From Eleginops maclovinus (Eukaryota > Chordata > Actinopteri > Perciformes > Eleginopidae), in assembly GCF_036324505.1 (NCBI RefSeq), contig NC_086370.1, positions 21,606,290 through 21,670,289 on the forward strand: a stretch of 64,000 nucleotides of DNA, given 5' to 3'. How positions within the stretch are numbered: position 1 is the first letter of the stretch; each line of letters begins with the position of its first letter. Shown in pieces: positions 26,578-64,000 of the stretch. The notes below the pieces were generated by a model that saw nothing but the letters and a program-made list of their open reading frames with translations, had not been told where the DNA came from and searched no databases. Both the position numbers and the translations under genes were made by a program.

Positions 26578-27242
26578 CCACCTCTGCTTGAAAGAGTACA
26601 AAAAACATGCAAAGACAAACACCCACTCTGACCATGTGGGAAATCATATTGTGGTTTTGCTGTCCTTTGATAAATGCTGGATGGAAAATGACGAGGCCGC
26701 TGTCAGTGAACCGTGCTCACAGAGTTATAAAGCCGAAGACAACTGGTCCAACAATCTATTAAAAAGGCACAAAACATATATCCCCGATGAATCTCTGTCT
26801 CATTAGCAGAAGGAATTGTTCTGGTTAATTCACCACAAATTGCATGTTATACATACAAATGAGTGTGATTCTCCCTAATTGAGGATGCTAATCAAAATGA
26901 GCACAACTCAAATATGTTGTCTCAAAATACACATGTACACAGAGTATGAAATAAAGTACTTTAAATAGAATCATTTAGCTTGCCGTGTGGAGATCACCTC
27001 CCCAAGACAACAATGGCAGAGTTAATTAGGTGCTAGTTAGCAGAATGCAACAAATGGAAGAGTGTGTGCCGTCTGCACATTGTTTGTCTTCCTCATTATC
27101 AGCTTTGTTTAATAAGCATTCTGCAAATTACAAAACAGGCCATTTATGCTTTTGTTGTGCCAATAGCAATCAGGGGGAAGCTACTCATTACGGATTCTAG
27201 TTCTGGTGGTAATCAATGCTCAGAATGTGCATTTTAAAATCC

Positions 27243-27265
27243 ACATCAATCAATCAATCAATCAC

Positions 27266-27309
<44 letters not shown>
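27243..27309 (+). repeat. (ATCA)n microsatellite
   Basis: Sixteen or so tandem atca units, with one changed unit (actc) near 27263. Confidence 0.9.
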
Positions 27310-27346
27310 GAATACTTTAATAAACTTAGGAGGAAGTTAGGTTTTT

Positions 27347-27852
27347 AGATGAAGACTCAGGCTCATGATGAAGACTCGGGCTCACGATGAAGACTCAGGC
27401 TCAGGATGAAGACTCAGTCTCATTATGAAGATGTGATGAAGACTCAGGCTCATTATGAACACGTGATGAAGACTCAGGCTCATGATGAAGACTCAGGCTC
27501 GTGATGAAGACTCAGGCTCGTGATAAAGACTCGGGCTCACGATGAAGACTCAGGCTCACGATGAAGACTCCGTCTCATTATGAAGATGTGATGAAGACTC
27601 AGGCTCATTATGAAGACGTGATGAAGACTCAGGCTCGTGATGAAGACTCAGGCTCGTGATAAAGACTCGGGCTCACGATGAAGACTCAGGCTCACGATGA
27701 AGACTCCGTCTCATTATGAAGATGTGATGAAGACTCAGGCTCATTATGAAGACGTGATGAAGACTCAGGCTCATGGTGAAGACTCAGGCTCATGATGAAG
27801 ACTCAGCCTCGTGCTGAAGACGTGATGAAGACTCAGGCTCATGATGAAGACT
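27347..27852 (+). repeat. 19-bp minisatellite with 136-bp higher-order period
   Basis: Units are variants of gatgaagactcaggctcat. The distinctive variant gataaagactcgggctcac occurs at 27522 and 27658, 136 bp apart, and the neighbouring variants repeat in the same order, which shows block duplication of seven units. Confidence 0.85.
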
Positions 27853-28871
27853 CCGGGGCACAGCTTAATAGGTTATTTACATTCAGTGAAGAAATTAGAG
27901 AAAAAGAAGCTCAAATGAAACATATAATATGTGCATCAAATACGAGCAACGGCAACAGGCTGCATGCCCGGGGGATCTACGCTGAAAAAGTGCACAAATG
28001 GACAGATTTATTAAGGAATTAGCCGCAGTAATTCAGAGGAAGTACATCTTTATCTGTCTTTATTATTGCCAGCCATAAAGCTAGTAGTGGGCACATCGGA
28101 TACCACATATTCTGAAGATGACATCCATATTTCCCTGAAGCTAAACTGCTCCTGTCGGCAGCTTTGTATACGACTCTGTTCCTGAAATCATTGACCCGTT
28201 TCTTAAATGGTCTCCAAGGCCCGAGTGTTATTAACCAATAGTGTTTACTGCCTTTATGCTAAGTGGGTCCACATCCACTCTCCGTCATCCTGCCGCTTCC
28301 ACACGGGGGAATCTGTTGATGCCTCTGAGTCTCCCCAGAGGAAAACTGATCCGGAAAATGATCCTCTTCAGACTGTTTCTCTCCGTCAAAAAATCCATCA
28401 AAGCTCCGTGACACAAAGTGCATTACCTCTACAGAGATGGATAACGGGTGACATGATTTGGTTGTGACTAATGCTGCTCCCAAACACATCTACTGGTGGT
28501 GTGTGCGTGGTGTTTGTGACTGCACCATTGACATGTGAGCATGGTGTTATCCAAGTCAGTCATCAGGGTGTGTGGAGCCGTGTTGTGTGCCTTTGTGGAA
28601 ATGATTTAGGTAAAATAAATGAAAAACATGTATTTTCCCAATCACTCCTGTCACAGTCAGCTGTCTGAGGAAGGAGAAACGCTGCAGAGCATAATCATGA
28701 ACGTCACAACAATTGAATTATGGAAAGATTAAATTCCCTAATGCATCTTATTTAGATGTACATGTTCTGGACATTAGCAGCGCTGGAATAATCAGGACTT
28801 TGTCGCCTTTAACGTAACAAGATATTAATGAAGCTAAAGTGAGCTTGATTAGAGATAATAGAACATGAATG

Positions 28872-28874
<3 letters not shown>

Positions 28875-28946
<72 letters not shown>
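28875..28946 (+). repeat. (TG)n microsatellite
   Basis: 72 bp, first of three long arrays within 400 bp. Confidence 0.95.
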
Positions 28947-28948
<2 letters not shown>

Positions 28949-29077
28949 AGACAGAAAGCAGCAGACACGGGGTCTTGTGGGTAGTAATTAGCACTTGGAT
29001 TTCACTAATGACTGAACAGGAATCCGCGACTTCTACACACATGCTAACAAATTCATAACAGACAAACGAGGACACAC

Positions 29078-29080
<3 letters not shown>

Positions 29081-29148
<68 letters not shown>
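29081..29148 (+). repeat. (CA)n arm of an inverted pair
   Basis: 68 bp of CA, separated by 25 nt from the (TG)n array at 29174-29255, with which it is complementary. Confidence 0.95.
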
Positions 29149-29151
<3 letters not shown>

Positions 29152-29169
29152 GATTAACTGTGTTGTAAC

Positions 29170-29173
<4 letters not shown>

Positions 29174-29255
<82 letters not shown>
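29174..29255 (+). repeat. (TG)n arm of an inverted pair
   Basis: 82 bp of TG. Together with the CA arm it is a long imperfectly positioned inverted repeat. Confidence 0.95.
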
Positions 29256-29256
<1 letters not shown>

Positions 29257-29338
29257 CACAGTTGCTAGCCACTCATTAATATCTTTTTTTGCCGGATGCT
29301 GAGAACGCTTTGCAGGTTTTTCTTTGCAATCCCTTTAC

Positions 29339-29373
<35 letters not shown>

Positions 29374-29380
29374 ACACACA
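29339..29380 (+). repeat. (CA)n microsatellite
   Basis: 42 bp with one tc interruption. Confidence 0.9.
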
Positions 29381-31564
29381 AGTTCCTCTAATTGAAAGGC
29401 AATTAAGCCTCAGGTTTCGTGGTGTGAGCTAAACGCCGGGTGTCTGTTTTCAGCTTCGCTCTGTTTTTAAGCTTTTAACAGACCACAAAGAGCTGGCCAC
29501 GGAAAGGAGACACCCGAAGTGAACTTCAATACACCGACTGTCTGTCCGTCTACCTGTCTCTCTCTCAATCTGTATGTCTCCCTGTCTGTCTCTTAATCTG
29601 TCTGTCCGTCTTCAAGTCGCTGCGTTTTCTCTGCCCTCAAAGTCTCTTTTTCTGTAGGTTTTCATACGTACTTATGATTACTACTCATCCAGCTTAACTT
29701 CATTAAGATTGGCAAACTTTAAGACCAACATGTTCTAAACAATCTATTAAATAACACATTAAATAAAGTAAAATGGGAATGAAGAGGAGGAATCAGCGAG
29801 TAGTCAAATGAGTTTTCAGACGGAAACAATGATGAACCTCTGGTTAAATCTTTACAGCATCTCAGGAGTTTGTGTATAATTCTGTTGACAGTTGTGGGAC
29901 AGAAAAACAACGTCTCTCTCTTTCTCCTAGGTGTCATCCTCTCCTGCTTCAATTCATCTTTCTCTTATTTCACAATCTCTCCCTGCAGAATATGTTGCTT
30001 TAAAATAACCAGACATTTAAATAAAAAGGAAGAAGAAAACCTTTTCCAGTTCACAGCTTTGCAGAGTACAGCAGAGCAGCTCTGGGATTTGTTTCGGAGA
30101 GGAGGAGTGGATTTTCTTACAGTAAAAGTAAATCTCATTTTAAACCTCGCATGACCCTCTTTGGTATCCCAGCAGGGAAAGAAAAAAATCACATCTGGTT
30201 CAAATATTGGAGAGGGTTATAGAGGGGTCCAGTGGCTGGAGAAGTGTGTGAATGGTTGCATGTCTAGTCCTGATAAAAGCAAAGTGGTGTGTGTGCAAAA
30301 TCTCACATGCACACCAGTCAATTAATGGGAACATTTCTAGGTTAAATCACTTTTACATTAAGGAAAAATTACCCCATGATCTATAGAGGCTTGCTGATGA
30401 TTGATTTGAGTCACTAGCTGTTTCTTAAAGCACATCCAGTCTTTCTTTGACGTATTCCCTCAATTAAATCCAAGTTGAACGAGATACGGCATCCCTAAAT
30501 TCTGTATCTTTGCTCATGTCGGCACAGACTTGCCAATTGACACCACCGTGGCAGGAACAAACGATGATGCTCTGACTGCGAGAACACAGAGGGAACAAAT
30601 ACCGCCTGCAGGCTTCGCTCAGGGAACAAACAACACATTTTACACCCAACCGGTCGGCTAATTAAGAAGTCATTTCTTTAGTTTCAAAGCTCAGGGGGAG
30701 TCGATGTTCGCTGTGGTCAGGAAATGTGTCGGCATAAAAATTGTAGAGATGGTGAATGTTGAGGAAAAGCAGCCAAGATCAGAAACCTTCCCAATCTTTA
30801 TCAAATACATCCACTATCCCACCAACAGCATTAAGGAAAGGCTGAAAAACAATGATTTCATGTAAAAAATGAAGGGTTCTGTCTGTTAAATCAGGCATAA
30901 GGGCTGATTATAGTCCATGTTTGAAAGGAGAGACTATTCCCAAGATACATACTCAGCCGCTCCTCTTATCTCTAATTCTCATATGTATGCATCCGTTTGC
31001 ACACAGACAAGCTACAGTAAGACCATTGTTTGCATTTGACACCGGCAATATGTGGAGACATGGCGGAAGAAGTATGGAAAGACACACACTGTAAGCTACA
31101 TGCACAATCACACACACACACACACTGAGAGCCAAGGTAGACGGTGATATATATCACATCTGAACATGAATGAATCACCTTTATTACCACTGACCCCCAG
31201 AGAGAAGAGCAGAGAAAGTTGCAGAGCAAAGGGGGAAAAAGTAGGTTTAAGTTTGCTCTGTATAAGTTATTTTAATGCTTTTGTTGGAAGCTGTTCCCTG
31301 CAAAGAGCGAGGAATGAGAGTGAATCAGACGGAGGGAGAGCTCAGAGATACAAAGTGGGAGTTATATAAAGAGAGACGGAGCAAAACAGCTCTCATTGTT
31401 GTTCAAATGGAAAGCCTCCAGCGTTGCTGAGAGAGAGGCGAGCAAGAATGAGTAAAAGGCCTCAAAATGGTCGACATGGTCAGCAGAATGGTTTTAGGGT
31501 ATTTGATATAATATCTGATCTGATTGCTTGGTTGAGTTTATTGAACTCAAGGTTTTAAGTGGTA

Positions 31565-32595
31565 TTTTGACCTTGAAGTACATCTGGAAGTCAACAGGGT
31601 GTGACCAAAATACGTCAGGCTGCAGAGAATCGCAGTCCAAAAACACTACAACGAGTCAGTGTGGTACTAAACACATTGCATTAGCATAGCATCGTTAAAA
31701 GGACTTTCTTTGTTTCATTTTGGGATACCACACCATTGATAGATCATCACTGGATTGCATGGCCATGCTTGTACTGGTTGAAAGTCAGTAAAGCCAGTCA
31801 TCAGAGCATAAAAAGCTCAAAGATTCAAACTTAACTGCAGCTATGATCAAACACATCCCTCTATCTCTTTGTGGAGCTTTTTCAGCCATAAACTTAGAAA
31901 TGTAAAGCAAACAAAAGTGAATAATGTGCAGGATTTTCCACGGTTCCCCACGAGCAAATGCTGACAATGTTAGACAACATCTACCTCCTTTAAGTTTACC
32001 AAGAAATCCTAAATGATGGGACATTTATTACTCATTTTTTACCCAAATTCCCTTCTTGCCGGAGGAAACTATTTCCTAGCAATGTTTTTCTTTCTTATTT
32101 GACATCAGGTTCATTTCATTGTAATTTAACATGTACGTTTTTGAGGCAAAAAACATCTGGAAAGTCAAAACGGTGTGAGCAGAAGACCTCATGCTGCAGA
32201 GAATTGCAGTCCAAAAACACTACAGGCAAGTCGGTGTGGTTCTAAACACATTGCATTAGAAAAGCATTGTTAATTGTTGGAATATTCACTGGGTTAAATG
32301 GCCACGTTTGGTTCAAAGCCAGTAGAGCCAGTCATCAGAGCATAAAAAGGTCCAACATTTCAGGTTTAACTGCAGCTATGATCAAACACAGCTTAATTCT
32401 GCAAATGAAACCACAAGGGCAGTCAGTTTGGTGCTAAACACAAAACATTAGCATAGCATTTTTAATTGTGAACGTGGGTTGCCTTTGTACTGGTTCAAAG
32501 CCAGTAAAGCCAGTCATCAGAGCATAAAAAGGTCCAACGTTTCAGGTTTAATTGCAGAAAAAAAAACACAACCTATGATCAAACACATTTAATTC
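31565..32595 (+). repeat. three degenerate copies of one block in tandem
   Basis: Copy 1 at 31565-31855, copy 2 at 32140-32395, copy 3 at 32396-32590. Shared strings are cagtccaaaaacactaca, aaacacattgcattag and gccagtcatcagagcataaa followed by actgcagctatgatcaaaca. No ORF. Confidence 0.75.
31866..32130 (+). repeat. 265-bp duplicated block, copy 1
   Basis: tctttgtggagctttttcag to cattgtaattt, closely matching 33895-34160. It lies between copies 1 and 2 of the tandem block, so it may be part of the same larger repeat. Confidence 0.8.
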
Positions 32596-32984
32596 TGCAA
32601 GTGGAACCGTGAGTGCAGTCGGGTGTAATCTCAAGAAGAGTAAAGGAGCTATGAAAGAAAAACTACAGAAGCCGTTCATCCAGAGTCAGGAGGAGCACAG
32701 CATACGGTGGGCTTTGTTTCGGGTGTGGAGATAATCGTTGTGATAGCAGCTGGGCCGCCATCACAACTCCTCTGACTGAAGAGGCACAGCGTGAGACGGA
32801 GCCAGAAGGAAGAAACAGCATTTACCTAAAACACTCTTTCACTGCAGACTCACACACACATAACCAGTGCTTGGAAACCCTAGTGGGGTCCTTAAGTGCA
32901 AAGTAAAGGGACTGACTCAAATTCTGATCAGTCAACGTCTGAAGACTTTACAAGAACTCGGTCGATATGAAAGGCCGTCTCTTA

Positions 32985-33075
32985 GGGAAGTATTTGGGTT
33001 GATCTGAGGGTCAGTGGTTTGATCCCAGCATGTTTTTAAGCATCCTTTGGCAAGATACATAACCCCACGTGGCGC
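32985..33075 (+). repeat. SINE-like fragment
   Basis: gggtcagtggtttgatccca resembles a tRNA B-box region and is followed by catcctttggcaagatacat, similar to the ccttgggcaagacac segment of common fish SINEs. Left and right borders are not clear. Confidence 0.4.
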
Positions 33076-33393
33076 CTCTAGGCATATCTATGGTTTGAAA
33101 GTGTCTGGAAGTTGCGTTGGATAGGAGCGGTACGAATAAAAAACATGTCATGCAATGAAGAAGAAGTCATATGTGTGTGTTTTGTACTCACACCCCACTT
33201 ATGGTACACACTACATACCAGATTGATTGGATGCTCACAGACACACACAATTAGAGAAATGAAAAGGCCAATCACGGTGATTCATCCACTTATTCTCATG
33301 TAGTCTGATTGGTCAGTTAGTGAGAATATGTCAGCCGGCGGGGCATGTGGCGCTGAATGTCCTTTTTGTTTTGTTTAACCCAACTGACCTTTG

Positions 33394-33619
<226 letters not shown>

Positions 33620-33894
33620 CTAATGTTAGCCAATGAATCACGGTAGTCTGGGCCAACACTTGACTCATGTATTCACAGCATTGCTAGGAGCCCAAGGGAA
33701 TGATGCATACACAATTACACACACACACAGACACACACACCAACTCACACACACACACTGTTCCCTATTCTAATGTGACTCTTGAGTCATGTATTCATAC
33801 AGAGGAAGAGGTCTAGCCAAAAGGCTAGCTCGCCCTGGGGAGTCATTATCACGCTCTGTTCCTGGGATTGCTCTCTCTCTCTCTCTCTCTCTCT

Positions 33895-34160
33895 CTTTGT
33901 GGAGCTTGTTCAGCCATAAACTTAAAAATGTCAAGCAAACAAAAGAAATAATGTGCAGGCTTTTCCTGGGTTCCCCATGAATAAATGCTAGCAATGTTTC
34001 AAACATCTACCTCCTTTAAGTTTACCAAGAAAACCTAAACTATAAAGGACATGTTTTACTCATTTCTAACTCTAATTCCGCTCTTCGGCGGGACGGAACT
34101 ATTTCCCAGCAAGGTTTCTTTTCTTATTTGACATCAGGTTCATTTCATTGTAATTAAACA
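33895..34160 (+). repeat. 265-bp duplicated block, copy 2
   Basis: Second copy, 2.03 kb downstream in the same orientation, preceded by a (CT)n tract (33870-33897). Similarity may resume at about 34262 (gtttgaggcaaa), after an inserted 100 bp. Confidence 0.8.
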
Positions 34161-34967
34161 AGCCGCACGCTTCAGTTGTCACAGTCGCATCGAATATTAC
34201 CGAGCTGTCGCTTTGCTACCAATCTGTTTCATTATCGTTGTTTTTTTCAACGTGTTTGACTTGAAAGTGTTTGAGGCAAATAACAGATGACCGGTGACAG
34301 GGTTTCAGGATATTGGTGAAAGCAATTTATTTTGGACTTGTGTTTTTTCTGCTTGTTAAATAAATCCGGCTCTGGTAATTTGACGTGTTAGTGACAGTTT
34401 GAGAGCATGTGAATAGATTCTGCAGAGCAGCTGTCAGCTCCCACACAGGTTCATAATTGTTTTGGTGTTACCGTTGTTTAGACCCATTTGAAGTTTCAAA
34501 AGGAATTCACAAATGACTTTACCTGCAAGTGACAACTTCTAAGAATAGATTTTCTTGGAGGTTTTGCTTTGCTTTTTAGTAAAAATTGTTGGCCAACTTT
34601 AAAAGCAGTAAACATCCCTTAATGAGAGTGTTTCCTTCTTGGTTTCAGGTTACTTTAAAGCCTACCTTTCCCCTCTGTGGCACCGTTAAGGCTCCCTTCT
34701 TGTTCTTCTTCTAATTTCAGTTCTGTCCCACATATGTTGCCCCCTTGTAGTGGCAAATGAATGAGGCCTATACAACTGATAGACAAGCATTGAACACACA
34801 CACACACAGATACACACACACGTATGCACATCAATCATAAGACTCAAGGATAATTAGCCAGATGATGAGCCGGTGTGGGATTAACTGTCCACACTTTCCT
34901 AGTTGGGCGCCCATGTGGTCAACGGGAGCAAATGAGCCCTGAGGGGATTTTCTCATCTACTGATCTT

Positions 34968-34970
<3 letters not shown>

Positions 34971-35052
<82 letters not shown>

Positions 35053-35053
35053 C

Positions 35054-35117
<64 letters not shown>
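34971..35117 (+). repeat. (CA)n microsatellite, interrupted
   Basis: 147 bp with one G-for-C step (cagaca) near 35003 and two cgca steps at 35046 and 35058. Confidence 0.95.
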
Positions 35118-35119
<2 letters not shown>

Positions 35120-36747
35120 TCTTTAATGTGGCAAAGAACGATCAGCAAGTGGAGGTCATAATAACAAAAGAACATCTGAAGGATGAAGGCCCTGCAAAGA
35201 GAGGAAGAAGAATCAAACAGTGACAGCTAGAAAAACTATTAGTTTGTGTTGTAAAAGGATCCGAGCAAACAATTGCTCACTGACAGCTGCGTGCATGTGT
35301 TGAATGATTTAAAAACACTGACAGCTTTTGTGCAATTATTCCGGGTTCGACTCCAGCTGGATTGGCATTGATCGGACGGCTGTCTGTTCACCGGGAGACA
35401 CTCCAGGTTAATGTGGAAAATAAGGTGGAGGATGTGCAGCTGTGTCCCACCTCTCCTGTCAGCCGTGTCAGGGGCCGTAATGGAGGTTCTTTGGACGATG
35501 CAGCTGTGTGCAAATGAAGCATCGATATACTATTAACCGTTAGGCTGGGAAATGAGTTATCTGACATATAGGTGCGAGTCAATGGAGCAAAATGATTCCC
35601 TTAATGAAGTGCAATTAGTTCCACGTGTTTCTACATGTGAATGTTTCTTGTTTTTCGTGCAACCTATTCCCACTTTCATCATGGCACCAGTCAAAACAGC
35701 TAATAGAAGCCAGTCTGATGGTGTAGCTAATTGTGTTTTCAATCATGGTCCATTATGAAGCCAGACAGGAAGTGCATGTGTTGTTTACTGCAAAGGTGAA
35801 AGTGTTGCTTTACTGCTTCATGATGTTTTGAGGAGAAGGCAGTGTTTCAATTACAGAAGAAATCATGCAAAATGGGAAAATATCGACGATCAGATACAGA
35901 AGGCTTTCTAAAGAATGATCACATCAAGATGCTGTCAGAGGTGTAAGTGCTATTTGCACCAAAGACACGGTTGTGGCTTGTTTTGAATTCTATATAACCG
36001 ACTCTTAAGCTGACAGAGTCAGCCTGTTTTCTAATTCACTTTATTTTGTTTTCGCTGGAGAGACTAAAATTTGCCAGATTTCAGCAGATTTTTCTAACTG
36101 GGAGAAAGGTTGTGGTTATGTGGTAACGTTATGCATCAAAACATCCAAACTTAACCGTATGCATGAAGGTAGTGGATCTCTAATACATGGGCTGGCTTTA
36201 AAAGGAACAGACACACTAAAAGCTAGAAGAAGGAAGAAGCAGCAATGAATGCCTAGGCCTAATCCACAAATGCAGCCTTCATTGCTACCATTATATCTTT
36301 GAGTCATATGCATTCAAGGTATTCCAATGATATGCATCTAGTTTGTAGAGTCAGGAAACAACATTGACCTTTATTTTTCTCTCTACATTAGTTTGATTGT
36401 ACTTGAGAAGGCTGTAAATAGAGTGATACGGGGACCTGGTGCGGCCTCCCACACTGAATCAGTCTGGGTCTCTAATTGAATTAAAGCTAATGAGATTACT
36501 GACAGCATTGTCTGGGTAATTAGTGCAATGTCCTAATCAACACAACAACCATTTAAGGAGTCGGATCTCTAACTGCAGTCAATTAACATCACCCTGCATA
36601 ACAGACAGGAAGGACAGATCACAGAACTGTGGATGTTGTTTCTGCTGTCACTGTGTCATTCATCACAGCGATAAAGATGAATGTCTTTCGTGGTTAAAGT
36701 TGGATGTAAATTTGTTTTAATGTGTGTCCTACTATGCTCTCTTGCAG

Positions 36748-36983
36748 GCTCTGTGATCATACGATAGAGGGAGTTCACCAATAAAAAGGACAACAACGAC
36801 AAGGAAAAGAAAGTCCATAACGTGAAAGAGGGTGATGAGGATCCACACCAGCAGGCTCCTTCTCAGCTAATGACCTAGGAAGATCACCATTTTGTCAGCA
36901 AACACAGGATATCTGCTCAGTGGGAGCGGCGCTCCACTGAGAGGAAGCAGAAAGTCGGGGGCGCAGTGAAGTGAACGGTCGCG
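36748..36983 (+). promoter_or_regulatory. cdh11: 5' UTR part of the start-codon exon, with two short upstream ORFs
   Basis: A good acceptor (ctctcttgcag, ending 36747) precedes this stretch, so the start-codon exon probably begins at 36748 and earlier 5' UTR exon(s) exist. An in-frame TGA at 36972-36974 closes the frame just before the ATG at 36984. Two small upstream ORFs are visible: ATG at 36835 (11 codons, stop TAA 36868-36870) and ATG at 36870 (MT, stop TAG 36876-36878), which share the A of TAATG. Their effect on translation is inferred only. Confidence 0.65.
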
Positions 36984-62409
<25,426 letters not shown>

Positions 62410-62937
62410 CAGTGGTCTTACTGAGTGGACGCCCCCCCGACTTCTGATTTATTGATTCCATGAGGATTTGTTAGCTGAGGGTTAACATTCCCCAGCACCC
62501 GATTGTTACCAACTCCAACCTGATCAGTACATGCCAATGTGTCAATGGACGTTCCTTTCCATGGTCCTCCAAGACGATTTGTTAATGAACACGTAAAGAA
62601 CGCTTGGACTACGCCACCACTTTTTCCCACATGTCTCCAGTGTGTCTCTTTCCCTTTCTACAGACTCGAGCATCGCAGGGCTGGGAGATTTGTAATGTCA
62701 CCAGTTTGAAAGTAAAATGTTGGGGAAGAAATGTTGCTGTGAGATCAAAAAGACCTGCTTTTAGCGAACCGTTTAGTTTCTTAGAGGTTCCACACTTTTC
62801 TGGACTGGATTGACGTAGGTCCTCGATGGATCCCCGGAGAGATTTTACCTTGACTTGGGGTATATTTCGAGGAAGGTAGCTCATTAAAAGAAAAAGTTAG
62901 TATGGGATCCAGCAATTGCCTGATGTTACGGAAGAGA

Positions 62938-62943
62938 AATAAA
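62938..62943 (+). terminator. cdh11: candidate polyadenylation signal AATAAA
   Basis: AATAAA 529 nt after the stop codon, followed about 15-60 nt later by GT-rich sequence (gtgtttgtgtgtcggtggggg), the usual downstream element. It would give a short 3' UTR. Use is inferred. Confidence 0.45.
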
Positions 62944-63106
62944 AAGGAAGTGTTTGTGTGTCGGTGGGGGTGATATCAAATGCTTTTTCAAATGTGTTGT
63001 TGTGTGTGCAGAGTCAGCAGGTACTGTGGTTTAGATAGCGTGACAGACTCTGGGTTGTTGATACTCTGAAGGCGCTCGCAGCATCTTCACAGTATGGTGG
63101 CCTTAT

Positions 63107-63116
63107 AATAAATAAA
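63107..63116 (+). terminator. cdh11: overlapping pair of AATAAA signals
   Basis: AATAAATAAA contains two overlapping hexamers. No strong GT-rich element follows within 40 nt, so it is a weaker candidate than 62938. Confidence 0.3.
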
Positions 63117-64000
63117 CAACAACTCCAGGGGTAAACACAACAAGAGAAACAATAGAGACCGCTAGCTTAAGTAGCGACACGCAGACAAAGGAACTCACGA
63201 GGACTGTCTGAGTGTCTGTGAACACGCTACCAATCCCTTTCTCTTTTTTTTTTACACTCCCAAAAAGACTCAACATGGATTCGATTTGTGGATAGTTTTT
63301 CATTCTTCACTGCAGAGAAGACGTGAAAAGAAAAAAGCTGCCCTTCTCCACGCCCCCCTTTGTGCCCCCCCCCCCCATCCCTCCCATCAACAATCACTTC
63401 CAAACACCGAGTCCACCAATGAATGATCACTTCCTCATTCAGAGTCCACCAATGATGATCAATCAGTAAAAACCTGTGAGCTCTAAAAATCGCCTTAAAG
63501 TTAACGGACACTCTTGCAACGCAGTGCATTGTCTTTTCGTTCTCCTTTTTGTTTTTCGTTTTGAAAAGTATATCCAGAAAGCAAACTATTCTCCATGTTA
63601 GGTGTGTACAGAGCGGTGTGCAGACATGTGATGTATCACTCTGAGGATCCAACGTGCGCCTCGTGCACTCTTGAAACAGGATGTGGGGGTTTCTGCCGGC
63701 ACGGTACATGTAGACCGGGAAAATATGCCGTTGTGTTTTTTCCTCCAACACCAGCCATGTTGGCGGCAACAGCTGTTGTATCAACACGTGTTGCTGGTCA
63801 GACGTAAAAAATGTGCAGCCTGGAAAAAGCCCAAGGTGTGTTTCCGGAGCCATGTATACAGAGAGGCTGAAACCAGAACATCCTTTTTAACCGTGCAGGA
63901 TCAATCTCTTTTTAATGTTATTATATTATGATTATTATTGTTGTTTTTATGATTATTATTGTTGTTATTATCATCATTATTATGACAATAACTGTTCTTT

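Larger units (their letters stand above)
62410..64000 (+). other. cdh11: cdh11 3' UTR (runs to window edge)
   Basis: No coding potential after the stop on the + strand. The stretch ends in an AT-rich, (ATT)n-like segment at about 63920-63985. Candidate polyadenylation signals are listed separately; the final cleavage site may lie beyond the window. It also holds a C-run (63367-63376) and an imperfect 40-bp duplication around 63408-63465 (GAGTCCACCAATGA twice). Confidence 0.75.

Noticed and set aside
26041..27852. CRISPR-like regularly spaced repeats
   Set aside because: The units are head-to-tail with no unique spacers, in an animal genome. They are minisatellites.
35340..35360. tRNA B-box-like ggttcgactcc
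   Set aside because: No A-box at the right distance upstream and no cloverleaf could be drawn. At most a worn SINE trace.
63227..63853. 208-codon open frame on the minus strand in the 3' UTR
   Set aside because: Long for chance, but low-complexity in places, no recognisable domain, and antisense to an AT-rich UTR. No splice or promoter context supports it.

Overview
This is a stretch of vertebrate nuclear DNA, most likely from a ray-finned (percomorph-type) fish. The evidence is one spliced gene with GT-AG introns, very abundant (CA)n/(TG)n microsatellites, several short inverted-repeat transposon families, and a LINE remnant. Nothing prokaryotic was seen, and only one protein-coding gene could be supported.

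The gene, on the + strand, is cadherin-11 (cdh11), a type II classical cadherin. I reconstructed 14 coding exons by reading donors, acceptors and phase: 36984-37128, 38384-38523, 39873-40167, 42909-43028, 45456-45623, 50460-50647, 55229-55342, 55427-55566, 55981-56117, 58444-58565, 58845-58962, 59950-60201, 61277-61428 and 62047-62409. Together they give 2454 nt, which is 817 codons plus a stop, with no frame break. The product has a signal peptide, a propeptide ending in RSKR, a mature N-terminus with two conserved Trp (GWVWNQFF), five EC repeats, one membrane helix, a p120-binding juxtamembrane segment and a beta-catenin-binding tail ending near WGPRFKKLADLYG. A 5' UTR exon part (36748-36983) and at least 1.6 kb of 3' UTR (to the window edge) are also present.

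Layout. 1-36747 is non-coding upstream DNA, or the first introns of cdh11 if its 5' UTR exons lie here. Two weak candidates for such exons are at about 6640-7013 and 16236-16284. The rest of this part is microsatellites, transposon copies, a 32/33-bp minisatellite (26040-26580), a (CAAT)n tract, a 19-bp minisatellite with a 136-bp higher-order period (27347-27852), and duplicated blocks at 31.5-34.2 kb. 36748-62409 is the cdh11 body; its introns carry further transposon copies and mostly TG-oriented microsatellites. 62410-64000 is 3' UTR.

The most interesting points concern splicing. Exon 10 is bracketed by two long TG arrays, and the upstream one touches the acceptor CAG, giving an acceptor built almost entirely of a microsatellite. 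An 84-nt intron splits an exon that I remember as a single 254-nt exon in other type II cadherins. Retention of intron 12 would truncate the protein inside its membrane helix. No new enzymatic, defence or mobile system was found.
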